Assembly (NCBI GenBank): GCA_032716605.1
Contig: CM064519.1
Span: 21,941,297-22,005,296 of the forward strand
Source of the DNA: Paralithodes platypus
Taxonomy: Eukaryota; Arthropoda; Malacostraca; Decapoda; Lithodidae
Reading direction: 5' to 3'
Length of the DNA stretch: 64,000 bases
This document shows, in pieces, positions 32,526-44,094 of this stretch. The notes below the pieces were generated by a model. That model worked only from the letters and a program-made list of their open reading frames with translations, searched no databases and had not been told where the DNA came from. Position 1 is the stretch's first letter. Every line of letters begins with the position of its first letter. The position numbers were made by a program, and so were the translations under genes.

Positions 32526-33328
32526 TTAAGGGGAGACTGGCCGTTTGTTTGCTCTATTAATTTATTTATTCATATATTTTTTTAGTTTCCTCCCTAGACC
32601 TAGACCTCCATCAAGCTTAGAAAAACACCCCCTAGACCCCCCTTCAAGATAAATTTGTAAATTTTTCGGTAGAAAATTTTCCCCACCAAAGGCCGGTTCC
32701 TCTTAACCCTTTCGCTGCGGCTGACGTTCTGGAACGTCTTGGCAATTTACAGCAATTTCCAGGCTTCAAAAACCTGTAAAAAACTTAAAAATCGAGTGTC
32801 AGTGGGCGGGAGCGTGAGGGGCCCACCTCCGTTCCTCAGAGCAGCGAGCGGCCCACTGAGGTAGACTGTGTCTCGCGCGGGTCTCTCATTGCCTCTCACA
32901 ACAGTGTTGCCAAGCGAGCGAGTGCTAACAAACAGCGGGTTTCCCGCGTTTCTATGGCACCGCTGCGGGTGAACCAGACCACGTACGAGGCCCGTTCTGG
33001 TCTCATTTTGAAACGATTTTCGCCTAGTTTTCGGCAGAATACAGTTCATTTAATGCAGATGCTTGATTCATCATTCAGGAGTGCCTGACTATGCCCTAAA
33101 TAGCCCAAAACACCCCGCAGCCAAAGAGTTAAAATTGCAGGCTCGCTATCGCTCGCCAGGAAAAAATAGACACCTAAATGGCACGAAAGGTCTTAAAATT
33201 GACAACGAAATGGGGCGAAAGGTGTTAAAATCGCCAAACTAATGGGCCGAACGTCTTATAATATCAAAACTAGTGGGGCTAAACATTAGGGAGAAGGGGG
33301 TCCAGAAAAACGGTCTGCCTCCCCTTAA
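32526..33328 (-). mobile_element. TTAA element, family B, carrying a nested family-C element
   Basis: Intact TTAA at both ends. Left: CCTCCATCAAGCTTAG and TTTTTCGGTAGAAAATTTTCC; right: GGCTCGCTATCGCTCGCCAGG and GGGAGAAGGGGGTCC. At its internal GGTTCCTC|TTAA|AATTGCAGG site a complete family-C element is inserted. Confidence 0.9.
32703..33132 (-). mobile_element. TTAA element, family C (copy 1), nested in B
   Basis: Bounded by TTAA on both sides (32703-32706, 33129-33132). Ends TTAACCCTTTCGCTGCGG and CCGCAGCCAAAGAGTTAA. The 100-codon minus frame inside (32747-33049) has a counterpart in the copy at 57.9 kb (85 codons), but no domain was recognised. Confidence 0.9.
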
Positions 33329-33348
33329 ATATAGGGTGGCCGGAAATC

Positions 33349-33745
33349 CTGACCCCTAACTTCTGTAACTCAAAGTGGGCTGGAGCAAATGGGCTGTAAA
33401 ATGTGCACATCTAGTCCCTGGCTGACTCTTCCCAAATGGTAGAAATAATAGCTAGAGTACTCTAGTCGTTTATGTGTTATTTAGGTTAAGTGGTCTAGAT
33501 TTTTTTGCCTGATTATATTGAATAGACTATAGGCCAGTGTACAGTATACCCCTGGAGTAATGCGGCCTATAGTCTATTCGCTGTAAGTAGGCGAGAAATC
33601 ATGAACTCTAACCTCTGTAACTCAAAAACGACTAGAGTAATCGAGCTAATATTTCTACCATTTGGGAAGAGTCAGTCAAGGAATAGATGTGGAAATTTAC
33701 AGCCAATTTGCTCTATATTTTGTCCACGAATATTTATGAGTGGGC
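33349..33745. repeat. Two family-E elements head to head
   Basis: A minus copy (to 33530, ending AATAGACTATAGGCC) faces a plus copy (from 33564, starting GGCCTATAGTCTATTCG) across a 33-bp spacer, giving a near-palindrome of about 400 bp. Internal blocks ACTCTTCCCAAATGGTAGAA and its inverse confirm it. Confidence 0.75.
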
Positions 33746-33769
33746 TAGAGACTATGGAATCCGAGTGTA

Positions 33770-33880
33770 CTGTACATTACAGGTTGGAATATATTCCTCT
33801 CCAGGCCAGATACTATCCCTTATAGTGGAAGTACACTACAGGCTGGAATATATCCACCTCCAGGCCAGATACACCAGGAA
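33770..33880. repeat. ~58-bp direct duplication
   Basis: Two copies of a block containing TACAGGxTGGAATATAT and CTCCAGGCCAGATAC. Confidence 0.8.
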
Positions 33881-33896
33881 AAAAAAACAAAAAAAA

Positions 33897-34425
33897 AACG
33901 CGCAAACCAGCCAACTAAACTCAAATCCCTTGATAAATAAGGCAGTACATCAGGAACCTTAAAAACAATAATAGTAATAATAATAAAAACACAACAAAAT
34001 AAACGCGAAAACCAGCCAACAAAACCCAAATCCATTGATAAATAAGGCAGTACACCAGGAACTTTAAAAACAATAATAGTAATAATAATAATAATAAAAC
34101 AAAATAAACAAGAAAACCAGCCAACTAAACCTAAATCTCTTGATAAATAAGGCAGTACATCAGGAACTTTAAAAACAATAATAGTAATAATAATAAAACA
34201 CAAATTAATAAATACGAAAACCAGCCAACTAAACCCAAATCCCTTGATAAATAGTACACCAACTTAAAAAACAAAACAAAAAACCCGAAAACCCCAACTA
34301 AATTCAAATCCCCTGATAAATAAAGCAACTTTAAAACTTTAAAAAAATAAAAATAAAAATAAAAATAAAAGCGAAAACACCCCAACTAAATTAAAATCCC
34401 TTGATAAATAAAGCAGTATCCCGGG
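33897..34425. repeat. ~100-bp tandem repeat, 5-6 diverged copies
   Basis: Units contain AAACCAGCCAACTAAACCC, TTGATAAATAAGGCAGTAC and an AAT-rich stretch. The 3' units are shortened. Frames rich in Leu/Ile/Phe on the minus strand are by-products. Confidence 0.85.
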
Positions 34426-34429
34426 CGCT

Positions 34430-34549
34430 AAAAAGGCCACTAAGTCAGCCCCACATTACCGTACGAGCGAGCGGGCCGACAAATCAGCCACGTGACACCA
34501 AAATGGCCGCCGACTTAACAAACAACCACAACAAATCACCAGGCAGCAG
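34430..34549 (+). promoter_or_regulatory. Candidate promoter and short first exon
   Basis: An isolated CpG-rich patch with an E-box CACGTGAC (34489-34496) and AAAATGGCCGCC (34501 on), which is both a YY1-like element and a good start context. The ATG at 34503 opens MAADLTNNHNKSPGS and reaches CAG|GT at 34549/34550. The donor (GTATTC) is weak and no downstream exon was recognised, so this is only a candidate. Confidence 0.25.
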
Positions 34550-34550
34550 G

Positions 34551-35305
34551 TATTCAGACGAGTTACACCAGATACAATTTATCTATGAAAATGAGCAATA
34601 TATTGATTTAGGATGAGGGGTATTGTCAGTGATATGTAAGGAAAGAACATTTTGATTATAATACCGGTAATAATAATAAATGAGAGAGAGAGAGAGAGAG
34701 AGAATGGATAGTTATTATCTCGAGGACCTTGCGATCCATTCCGGGGAGATACTCAGGTGAAAAGAATTGTAGACTATATACCACACTCATTGCAGAGTAT
34801 GCAAAAGACTATCTACTATCTTCTTGAATTAGTATACTTAAAAACTGTTAAGAACTTCCGAGGGAAGTTTGTTCCAGGTAAAACAGCTTTTTTATGTGAA
34901 AAAAAAGTTATCATATACGTTTGTTGAACCTCTTGAACTCTAATTTCCAGCTCCTTTTTCTATGTCTCAACCTTGGGACTGTTGGCTGTCAGTAGCCTGT
35001 AACTCTTAAAAGGCCTGAGATTATCTAGTGAAGCTTCAATATGTTGGGGTGCTTCATAAGTGTCGCAATAGATGATGACAGTGGAGCTTCAATGTGTTGG
35101 TTGCTTACTTTCTGCCACATTAGATGACGACACCTTATTAATACACGTCATGTGAAATGGAGAGAGCAGCAATACCGTCATTCACAGCATATTTGAATAT
35201 GGTCGGTCGTCTTCTTCGCTATGAGTTGGTGGCGATATAGGGGATATCTTGACATCTCAGTGTAACCAGGATATATATAGAACAGCGGTAATGATCAGAT
35301 CACCT
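34551..35305. other. Stretch with no recognised gene
   Basis: Includes a short (GA)n run (34682-34702) and a local duplication of GTGGAGCTTCAATGTGTTGG-like sequence near 35030-35105. Nothing else recognised. Confidence 0.35.
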
Positions 35306-35402
35306 CAGAAAAAAAAAAAAAAACAGGCGTGTGGCGAGGACTCGATCTGTGGTTGTTTGATTCACAGTCCATCACGCCATCCACCGAGCTATCGCCTGCC
35401 CC
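35306..35402 (-). repeat. tRNA-His-like SINE head or pseudo-tRNA
   Basis: On the minus strand GATAGCTCGGTGGATGGC resembles a D-arm, CTGTGAA an anticodon loop with GTG (His), and GATCGAGTCCT a weak box B. A run of 15 T follows. The body is not shared with the other SINEs here. It is not judged a functional tRNA because the acceptor arms are poor. Confidence 0.45.
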
Positions 35403-35449
35403 CACTTATGATTGCGTATTGTGTTCATATAGAAGCTAACAATTTGATA

Positions 35450-36660
35450 TAATCCACATTGTCAAATCTATCGAGTACATTTACAGCTCAGTTTTCTAAT
35501 CGATGGAATAAGCTTTTTAGTCCTAGCTTGGACTCTATCTAGCCGCTTTATATCCTTCCTTACTAATGGATACCAAAAAAGAACAGCATATTCTAGAAGA
35601 GGCCGTGTGAAACCATTGTATGAGAACATCTTATTTCTGTATTGAAATTGTCTTTCTTAATGTACCCTACCAATATTTGGGTTTTCATCTCTACTTTAGT
35701 GCACTGCTTGAAAACCTTTGAGTCATTGCTAAGCAGATCTCCAAAATCCTTTTCCAAGTCAGTCAATCCCAAATTATTTTTCCAATAGTGAATAGTTTGA
35801 AAAGGATTCACATGGCCAATACTTATCAACTTAAAAGTATCGAGGTTAAGTGGCATTTGCCATGTCTCAAACTCTTCAAACAGTCTATTAACACCTACTG
35901 TCCCGCAACGTACGTTGGCCGACAGTAAAAAAGTCACTCGTCAGTCCCAGCGACAGACTACGTTCGTCCATAATATGCGGTCCTTGGAATACCCGTATCG
36001 ATCGGTACCTGGTACCATGACTTGTACGCACGGCCGAGAGACCTTGGCAACACTTTTCAGCTTATATCCAAGCTCCCACAGGCTCGGAGGGTCAGTATTC
36101 CTCCATCTTTTGAGGTGGAAAGGTGTTCTCTCTCAACTCTGAAGCCATTTTGGCCACATTGCTTGGTACTGGAGGGTACATTTATGGTAATACCCTCTGG
36201 TACAGTAGGGGTTAAGATCAAACCCTTTTGGAATATTCACATTCCCTCTGAGTTCAATTACATACAGTATGTAAACGTGAAGATCACATGCAGCAGACCA
36301 ATATTTACATCAATGAAATATGATAAACAGCAGTGGGCCAAGCACAGATCCCTGTGGAAATGTCAAAGTGACAGGAGTCCAATCAGAAGAAACAACAATT
36401 AGTAAAACTCATGCTCTCTGTGTGTTATCCAACTTTCTATCCAATTTGTTACCTCTGGCTCTGGGTGCATTCACTTTTTGTTTTTGACATTAGCGTACAA
36501 TGAGGCACTTTTTCGAAAACCTTTTTGATAATCTAAGTGAAGGATATCTGTGGTTCTAATTTGTCATACTCATGCAATATTTCATGGAAAATTCCAGCAA
36601 ATTGGTATACATGATTGGTGTCCCCGGAATCCATGTTGGGAATCATTAATTTATAGATTT
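35450..36660 (-). pseudogene. CR1-like ORF2 remnant, reverse transcriptase region
   Basis: On the minus strand and in different frames: FAGIFHEILHEYDKLEPQIS (the LLDFFHDILNLYD block), a K-A/G-F-like motif, FPQGSVLGPLLFIIF near 36340, ETWQMPLNLDTFKLISIGHV, KDFGDLLSNDSKV, and RPLLEYAVLFWYP near 35600. The order matches the CR1 copy at 21.6-24.8 kb, but frames change repeatedly and the catalytic box is not readable. An RTE-like element starts just downstream on the other strand. Confidence 0.75.
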
Positions 36661-36693
36661 TTAAAGCTAACTGACCGATATTTGTGTGCATGT

Positions 36694-36696
<3 letters not shown>

Positions 36697-36779
<83 letters not shown>
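36697..36779. repeat. (GA)n microsatellite
   Basis: 83 bp of pure GA between the CR1 remnant and the RTE-like element. Confidence 0.95.
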
Positions 36780-36782
<3 letters not shown>

Positions 36783-38772
36783 CAGACACACGCAGAAACG
36801 AGAAGTACGTGCGGAAACCCAAATAAGGAAGAAAGGGTTAAAAAAAGGGTTAGAGAGTGGTTGGGTAGTAGAGGGAATGAAGATTCCGAGAGACAGAAAC
36901 GAGCGAGGTACGTGGAGAGTAAGAGGGTGGTGAAGAGAGTAGTGAAGGAAAGTAAGAGAAGAGTAGATGAGGAATTTGGAAGGAATCTGAGTGTAAAATG
37001 GAGGGAGAGTAAGAAACTGTTCTGGAAAGAAGTCAAGAAAGTTAGGGAAGGTAGCAAGGGAAACAGTAAGGGTGTGAAAGATAAGAATGGGAGAATGCTA
37101 GCCGAGAAGCAAGAGAGAGTCGAAAGATGGAAGGAGTACTTCAGTGAGTTTCTAAATGAAAGGAATGAAGAGCCAGCAAACATAGCTGGATATGGTATGG
37201 GAGGGAGAAGAAGAGAAGTAGTGGAGGAGGAGGTGGGGATCAGGAGGTCAGAAGTGTGGGAAGCCATGAAAAGAGTGAAGTTGGGGAAAGCACCAGGAAC
37301 AGATGGAGTGTGTGGGGAAATGTTGAGGTATGGTGGTGAGATAGTGATAGAATGGGTATGGAAAATGTGCAAACTAGCATGGGAGAAGGGCAGTGCACCC
37401 GATGACTGGAAGACTGGCATAATAGTCCCCCTATATAAGGGCAAAGGGGAAAGAGGAGTGTGTGGTAACCACCGAGGAATATGTCTTCTAAGCGTAGTAG
37501 GGAAGGTATACAGTAGGGTAGTGATTGAGAGAGTGAGAGTGAGAACGGAGAAATGGATAGGCGACGAGCAGGGAGGTTTTAGGAAGGGAAGAGGATGTGT
37601 AGATCAGATTTTTACCCTGAATTGTGTTGTGGAGAAGAAACAAAAGGTGTATGTTGCCTTTATGGACTTGGAGAAGGCCTATGACAGAGTGGATAGAGAA
37701 GGTTTGTGGAAAGTACTTAGAATATACGGAGTAGAGGGCAAGTTGCTGAAAGCAGTGAAGAGCATGTATGAGGGTGCAAAGGCGGCAGTACGTGTGGAGA
37801 GTGAGCAGAGCGAGTTCTTTGACCTGAATGTTGGTTTGAAACAGGGGTGTGTGATGTCCCCGTGGTTGTTTACTGTATATATGGATGGAGTTATGAAAGA
37901 AATACTATCAAGAGCAGTGGATGTTGGTGTATCGCTGAAAAGGGAGGGAATTGAGTGGAAGCTACCTATACTGCTGTTTGCGGATGATACAGTTCTGATG
38001 AGTGATAATGAATGGGAGTTGCAGGGTCTGGTAAATGAGTTTGGAACAGTGTGCGAAAAAACGGAATTTGAAGGTAAATACGGGGAAGAGCAAGGTTATG
38101 GTCTTCGAAAGGGGTGAAGTCACAGAGTGTGAGGTGAAGCTGAACGGTCAGGCTATGGAGATCGTCAACTCTTTTAAGTATCTGGGCAGTGTGTTGAGTA
38201 AAGATGGGACTATGGATGAAGAGGTGCGGGAGAGGGTACAACAGGGGAAGAGGGTTGTAGGAACGCTAAAAGCAGTAACAAGAAATAGGGTGGTCAGTAT
38301 GGAAGTGAAGAAGTCCTTGCATGACAGTGTGGTAATCCCGACACTGACTTACGGAAGCGAAGCATGGACGTTGGTTGAGAGACTCAGACCAAGAGTGAGA
38401 GCAGTGGAAATGAATTACTTAAGGAGTGCGTGCGGAGTTACATGGAGGGATAGACAGACTAATGAGGAATTAAGAAGGAGGTGTGGTGTGGAGGTAGATG
38501 TGCTGGAAAGTGTGAAAAGGAACAACTTGAGATGGTTCGGCCATATGGAACATATGGAAAGCGAGAGAATGACTAAGAGGGTGTACGAGAGCGAGGTGGA
38601 GGGACAGAGGGGGAGAGGTAGACCGAATATGAGGTGGAAGGATGGAGTGAGGAACTACATGAACGAAGGCGGTGCTGGTTGGGGGGAGGGGCGTCGACTG
38701 ACTGGGGACAGAGGTGCATGGGGGCGGTTCGTTCGTGGCCACCCCTTCGGGGATCGCGGCGTCAGGCAATAG
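36780..38772 (+). pseudogene. RTE-like reverse transcriptase with one single-base frameshift
   Basis: A long frame covering most of a non-LTR reverse transcriptase protein. In order: KLGKAPGTDGVCGEML, NHRGICLLSVVGKVYSRV, QGGFRKGRGCVDQI, VAFMDLEKAYDRVDRE (catalytic Asp), GLKQGCVMSPWLF, LLFADDTVLMS (catalytic Asp-Asp). After a frame change come NTGKSKVMVF, SFKYLGSVLSKDG, TYGSEAWTL, LRWFGHMEHM and GQRGRGRPNMRWKDG, ending at TAG 38770. The change is explained by one extra A in the A6 run at 38056-38061. The endonuclease is missing (5' truncation at the GA tract). RTE placement rests on motifs and the GATA-repeat tail; clade not proven. Confidence 0.8.
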
Positions 38773-38815
38773 ATAGATAGATAGATAGGGTTAAAAAAAA
38801 AAAAAAAAAAAAAAA
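38768..38815 (+). repeat. (GATA)n and poly-A tail of the RTE-like element
   Basis: Four to five AGAT units directly after the stop codon, then GGGTT and about 22 A. A short tandem tail is typical of RTE-type 3' ends. Confidence 0.75.
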
Positions 38816-39106
<291 letters not shown>

Positions 39107-39245
39107 AGTAATAGTTACGGTCAGCAGCGAAGAATTAAGAAGCTAGAATAAGGGATATGGGCTGGGAGAATGAGGACAGGACTAGGGAGGTAGGATAGGG
39201 GATAGGCTCAGGGAACAGGGGGAAAGGAGGGGAACAATGGAAGGG

Positions 39246-39617
39246 TTAAGGGGGTAGTGGTTAGTTTCTGGTCTATATAGTTATTTGTTTATCTATGTTT
39301 TGGTTTCCCCGCTAGACCTCCATCAAGCTTAAAAAAAAAAACACCCCTAGACCCCCTTTCAACATAAATTTGTACATTTTTCGGGAGATAAATGTCCCGG
39401 CCGAAGGCCGATTCCTCCTAAAAATACAGGCTCGCTTTCGCTCGCCAGGAAAAAATCGACACCTAAATTGCACGAAAGGTCTTAATATTGACAAGGAAAT
39501 GGGGTGAAAGGTCTCAAAATCGCCAAACTAATGTGCCGAACGTCATAAAATCTGAAAACTAATGAGGGTAAACATGAAAAAGAAGGGGGAAAAGATAAAC
39601 GATCCATCCCCTCTTAA
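39246..39617 (-). mobile_element. TTAA element, family B (copy)
   Basis: TTAAGGGGGTAGTGGTTAG at the left and CCATCCCCTCTTAA at the right, with ACCTCCATCAAGCTTAA, TACATTTTTCGGGAGATAAA, CGGCCGAAGGCCG hairpin and GGCTCGCTTTCGCTCGCCAGG between them. Its right end is continuous with the 31-bp array that follows. Confidence 0.9.
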
Positions 39618-40487
39618 CAGAAAAGATAAACGATCCATCCCCTCTTAACAGAAAAGATAAACGATCCATCCCCTCTGAACAGAAAAGATAAACGATCCAT
39701 CCCCTCTTAACAGAAAAGATAAACGATCCATCCCCTCTTAACAGAAAAGATAAACGATCCATCCCCTCTTAACAGAAAAGATAAACGATCCATCCCCTCT
39801 TAACAGAAAAGATAAACGATCCATCCCCTCTTAACAGAAAAGATAAACGATCCATCCCCTCTTAACAGAAAAGATAAACGATCCATCCCCTCTTAACAGA
39901 AAAGATAAACGATCCATCCCCTCTTAACAGAAAAGATAAACGATCCATCCCCTCTTAACAGAAAAGATAAACGATCCATCCCCTCTTAACAGAAAAGATA
40001 AACGATCCATCCCCTCTTAACAGAAAAGATAAACGATCCATCCTCTTAACAGAAAAGATAAACGATCCATCCCCTCTTAACAGAAAAGATAAACGATCCA
40101 TCCCCTCTTAACAGAAAAGATAAACGATCCATCCCCTCTTAACAGAAAAGATAAACGATCCATCCCCTTAACAGAAAAGATAAACGATCCATCCCCTCTT
40201 AACAGAAAAGATAAACGATCCATCCCCTCTTAACAGAAAAGATAAACGATCCATCCCCTCTTAACAGAAAAGATAAACGATCCATCCCCTCTTAACAGAA
40301 AAGATAAACGATCCATCCCTCTTAACAGAAAAGATAAACGATCCATCCCCTCTTAACAGAAAAGATAAACGATCCATCCCCTCTTAACAGAAAAGATAAA
40401 CGATCCATCCCCTCTTAACAGAAAAGATAAACGATCCATCCCCTCTTAACAGAAAAGATAAACGATCCATCCCCTCTTAACAGAAAA
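39590..40487. repeat. 31-bp minisatellite derived from a TTAA-element terminus, about 29 copies
   Basis: Unit core AAAAGATAAACGATCCATCC followed by CCTCTTAACAG. The first unit is the terminal part of the family-B copy, including its TTAA. Four units carry small 1-3 bp deletions in the CCCCTCTT part. Confidence 0.95.
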
Positions 40488-40679
40488 GAAAAATCGAAAA
40501 CATACAGCGAATGACAATAGCGTAATCAGAATAGGGAAGTAAAAAAAATATGTAAGCATAATAATGGTGATACCTTAAAAAACAGATTAAATATAGGATG
40601 CCAAAGAAAATACATGTTACAAAAGGAGATATAAACAAGAGACAATTCCTCAAAAATTCACGTGATGAGCCCATGGCAC

Positions 40680-41460
40680 GCCTATCTTTTTGTCTAATCT
40701 ATCAATTATCTCCGATTGGGGCAGAGAATATCTTGATAGGCTACTTTCAATGTTTCCAAACCCCAATTTTTCCTTCTATCTACACGTCACGATCTTCCAC
40801 ACGACTTTCCCTTATTCTTCAACAATTTACATATCAGCCCTTCATCTTCTCTCAGTATTCTTGGGGATTCTTTTACTCCTGACCTTTCTTGGAAAGATCA
40901 TAATACCACACTTGCCAAAAACAACTTACTAGAAGTTAGGTGTGCTCAACCGTTTCAGAGGGTTTTTCACCCCTGCACAGTTTCTTGCTCTGTACAGGGG
41001 CACAGTGCACCCTTGTATCGAGTATTGTTCGCATGTGTGGAGAGGTTCCACCCATACCGCAGTTTTCAAAAGAATAAAGTCAAAACCATTCCGCCTCATC
41101 AACTCACTTCCTCTTACTAGTTCCCTACAATATCTCTCTACACACTGCAATGTCGCATCTCTCTCAGCTTTATCAGCTACCGCTATTACAATAATCAGTG
41201 TTCTTCAGAGCTTTCTCAGAGTATACCTCCTCCCTATTACGGAAAGTATGGGGCCCTGCCTTTCAGCACACTCTCACCTCTATTCTGTACAACTCTCTAA
41301 CCCAGGAGTGAACCGATTTTCCCAGTCATTCTTCTACTCAACAAGTAAAGCTCTGGAACTCTCACCATCAATCTGTCTTTCCCTCAACCTATGACATATA
41401 CTGCTTCAAGCTCCGTGTATACAGACACTTTGACTCTAACGCACCTTGAATTTGGCTCCC
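40680..41460 (+). pseudogene. Jockey-like LINE reverse transcriptase C-terminal remnant
   Basis: Around 40870 a frame gives FTPDLSWKDHN (the LGV.FTPDLSW block). Then, from 40942, LNRFRGFFTPAQFLALYRGT, VHPCIEYCSHVWRG and KRIKSKPFRLINSLPLT form the L..LY.G.V.P.IEY.S.VW and K.Q.KA.RLIN blocks. The 150-codon frame ends at 41394. The catalytic boxes are missing. Confidence 0.75.
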
Positions 41461-41584
41461 TGCCTTACTTGTTTCAGGCAGCTTTGCATTTTGTGTCCTG
41501 TATTCTGAAAAGAAGAACAAATATATAAATAAATAATTATATAAAATTATCAAATATATAAAACAAAAAAACAACAGAAACCAA

Positions 41585-42115
41585 TATATACAGAATGATG
41601 CCAGGGAAAGGGAGACATGATGTTTAGAGGCAGATGGCTAACACAGAAAAGTAATGGAGGGTTGCAGAGGAAAGAAAATATAATATTGTACGCAAAACAG
41701 TCAATATAATAGTTAGATATCAGGGGATTGAAAAGTAAACAAGATGGGAAAAGGCAGGACATTGAAAAGTACACATTATAGAAAGAGGCCAGACAACGAA
41801 AAATAAACATGCTAGAAAGAGGCAGAACATAGAATCGTAAATATGATAAGACAGAGGCAGGAAATACAACAGTGAAAACAATAGGAAGAGGCAGGGAACA
41901 TAAATATAAACAATACATCAAGAAGCAAGGCACAGGAAAGTAAACAAGAGAGAATGAAACAGGGCATAGAAAACTGAACATGGTAGAGAAAGAGGCTGGA
42001 AATACATGAGCAAACATTATAAAGAGGGGCGGGGCTAGAAAGGTAAACATGACATAGAACAGTGAACATATGATAGAGTCAGGGAAAGTAAATGTAAGTA
42101 TGATAGAAAAGCGTC
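41585..42115. repeat. Degenerate ~40-bp tandem repeat
   Basis: Purine-rich units with GAAAAGTAAACATGATAGAAA and AGAGGCAGG. The units are strongly diverged. Frames of 85-166 codons on the minus strand are low-complexity by-products. Confidence 0.75.
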
Positions 42116-42719
42116 AGTAATTATATTATGAAAATGTTGTACTACTACTACTACTACTACTACTACGTATTCTATATGTATTTGATATCACCTGCAATAT
42201 TTACTGATTTCTCACTATTATAATAGATTGCATGTGGGGTGATATGTAATATATGGTTATCTGTATATCATAAAATAAAGAATATTGATTGATTGATTAA
42301 TTGACTACTACTAGAACAGAGTAGACATACACAGGGAGAGGGGATATATTATAGTAGGGGAGGCATGGGATATAGAAAACAGAGATCATGGAAGAGAGGG
42401 TACGGTAGGGTAATGGAGAGGAGGGAGGAAGGGGGGAGGGGGGAGAATGGTAGTGTGAGATGTGGGTAATGGAAATGGTGATGAGAAAGTGGAGGAAGAG
42501 AAGATGAGAAGGGAGAGGAGATGATGAGAAGGGAGAGGAGATGAGGAAGAAGAGAAGCAGAAGGTAAATGAGGGGGAGGAGGATAGGTAATAGGTGTAGG
42601 ATGAACAAAAACAGAATTCATTATAGTGCATAAATGGAAGAATGGGGATGAACGGAAAAACACACAAAAGAGAGAGAGAGAGGAAAAGTCAGGTCAACAT
42701 TCCCAAGATTTGTGTTGTG
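42116..42719. other. Stretch with simple repeats, no gene
   Basis: (CTA)n at 42142-42165, then GA/GGA-rich sequence (42330-42600) with a short duplication of GATGAGAAGGGAGAGGA. Confidence 0.5.
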
Positions 42720-44040
42720 TTAGTGTCAGTGTTGCGTCTGTGTGTTGTGTGTTAATGTGTTTGTTACGTATGTGTAGTGTGTGTGCTAAAATGTGTTTGT
42801 TGCTTGTGTGTGTTAGTTAATGTGTGTTTATTGCGTCTGTGTATGTCATTGATTGCATGTGAGGTGTGTGTGTATGTGTTTTTGTTTTGCATTTGTGTAT
42901 TGTGTTTTAAAGTTTGTTTGCTGCTTGTGTGTGGGGGGGGGGTAATGTGTGTATGTTGCCTGTGTGTGTGCGATGTGTGATAATATGTGCTTGTTGCGTC
43001 TGTGTAGTGTGTGTTAATGTGTGTATATTGCTCGTGTGTGTGTGTGTGGTAATGTGTGAACGTTGCTTTTGTGTGTGTGTTTATGTGTGTATGTTGTTTG
43101 TGTATGCTGTGTGTATTAATATAAGCTTGGTGCGTCTGTGTAGTGTGTTTTAAAGTTTGTGTGTTGCTTGTTGCGTCTGTGTTGTGTGTGTTAATGTGTG
43201 TTTATTGGTTGTATGTGTGGTGTGTGTGTTAATGTGTGTTTGTTTGTGTGTGTGTTAATGTGTGTTTGTTACTTGTATGTGTGTTAATGTGTGTTTGTTT
43301 GTGAGTGTGTGTGTTAATTAATGTGTGTTTGTTTGTTTGTGTGAGTGTGTTAATGTGTGTTTGTTTGTGTGTGTGTGTTAATGTGTGTTTGTTTGTGTGT
43401 GTGTGTGTGTGTTACTGTGTGTTTGTTTGTGTGTGTGAGTGTGTGTTAATGTGTGTTTGTTTGTGTGTGTGTGTGTTAATGTGTGTTTGTGTGTGTGTTA
43501 ATGTGTGTTTGTTTGTTTGTGTGTGTGTGTGTTAATGTGTGTTTGTTTGTGTGTGTGTGTGTGTGTGTGTTAATGTGTGTTTGTTTGTTTGTGTGAGTGT
43601 GTGTGAGTGTTAATGTGTTTGTTTGTTTGTGTGTGTGTTAATGTGTTTGTTTGTTTGTGTGAGTGTGTTAATGTGTGTTTGTTTGTTTGTGTGAGTGTGT
43701 TAATGTGTTTGTTTGTTTGTGTGTGTGTGTGTTAATGTGTTTTGTTACTTGTGTATGTGTGTGTGTGTTAATGTGTGTTTGTTGCTTGTGTGTGTGTGTG
43801 TTAATGTGTGAGTTAATGTGTGTTTGTTACTTGTGTGTGTGTTAATGTGTGTTTGTTACTTGTGTATGTGTGTGTGTGTGTGTGTTTGTTACTTGTGTAT
43901 GTGTGTGTATGTTAATGTGTGTTTGTTACTTGTGTTTGTGTGTGTATGTGTGTTCATGTGTGTGTGTTACTTGTGTGTGTGTGTGTGTGTGTGTGTTAAT
44001 GTGTGTTTGTTACTTGTGTATGTGTGTGTGTGTGTGTGTT
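42720..44040. repeat. Long GT-rich array
   Basis: About 1.3 kb of TTAATGTGTGTTTGTTxGTGTG-type units of changing length. Cys/Val-rich frames are by-products. Confidence 0.9.
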
Positions 44041-44094
44041 GCTCTTGACATTCAAATTATCTCCATACCCATAATAAACATTTGGGAATAACTG

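Noticed and set aside
32747..33049. Protein gene inside family C
   Set aside because: Frames in the two copies differ in length and have no domain; more likely chance openness in a GC-rich non-coding element.
36684..36783. Arg-Glu repeat at the start of the RTE-like reading frame
   Set aside because: It is only the (GA)n microsatellite read in frame; the element starts after it.
36533..37444. 303-codon minus-strand frame opposite the RTE-like element
   Set aside because: Its first part continues a CR1 remnant, but the rest is the complement of GA repeats and of the real plus-strand reverse transcriptase.
42720..44091. Cys/Val-rich frames over the GT array
   Set aside because: Low-complexity translation of a GT repeat; no start context or domain.
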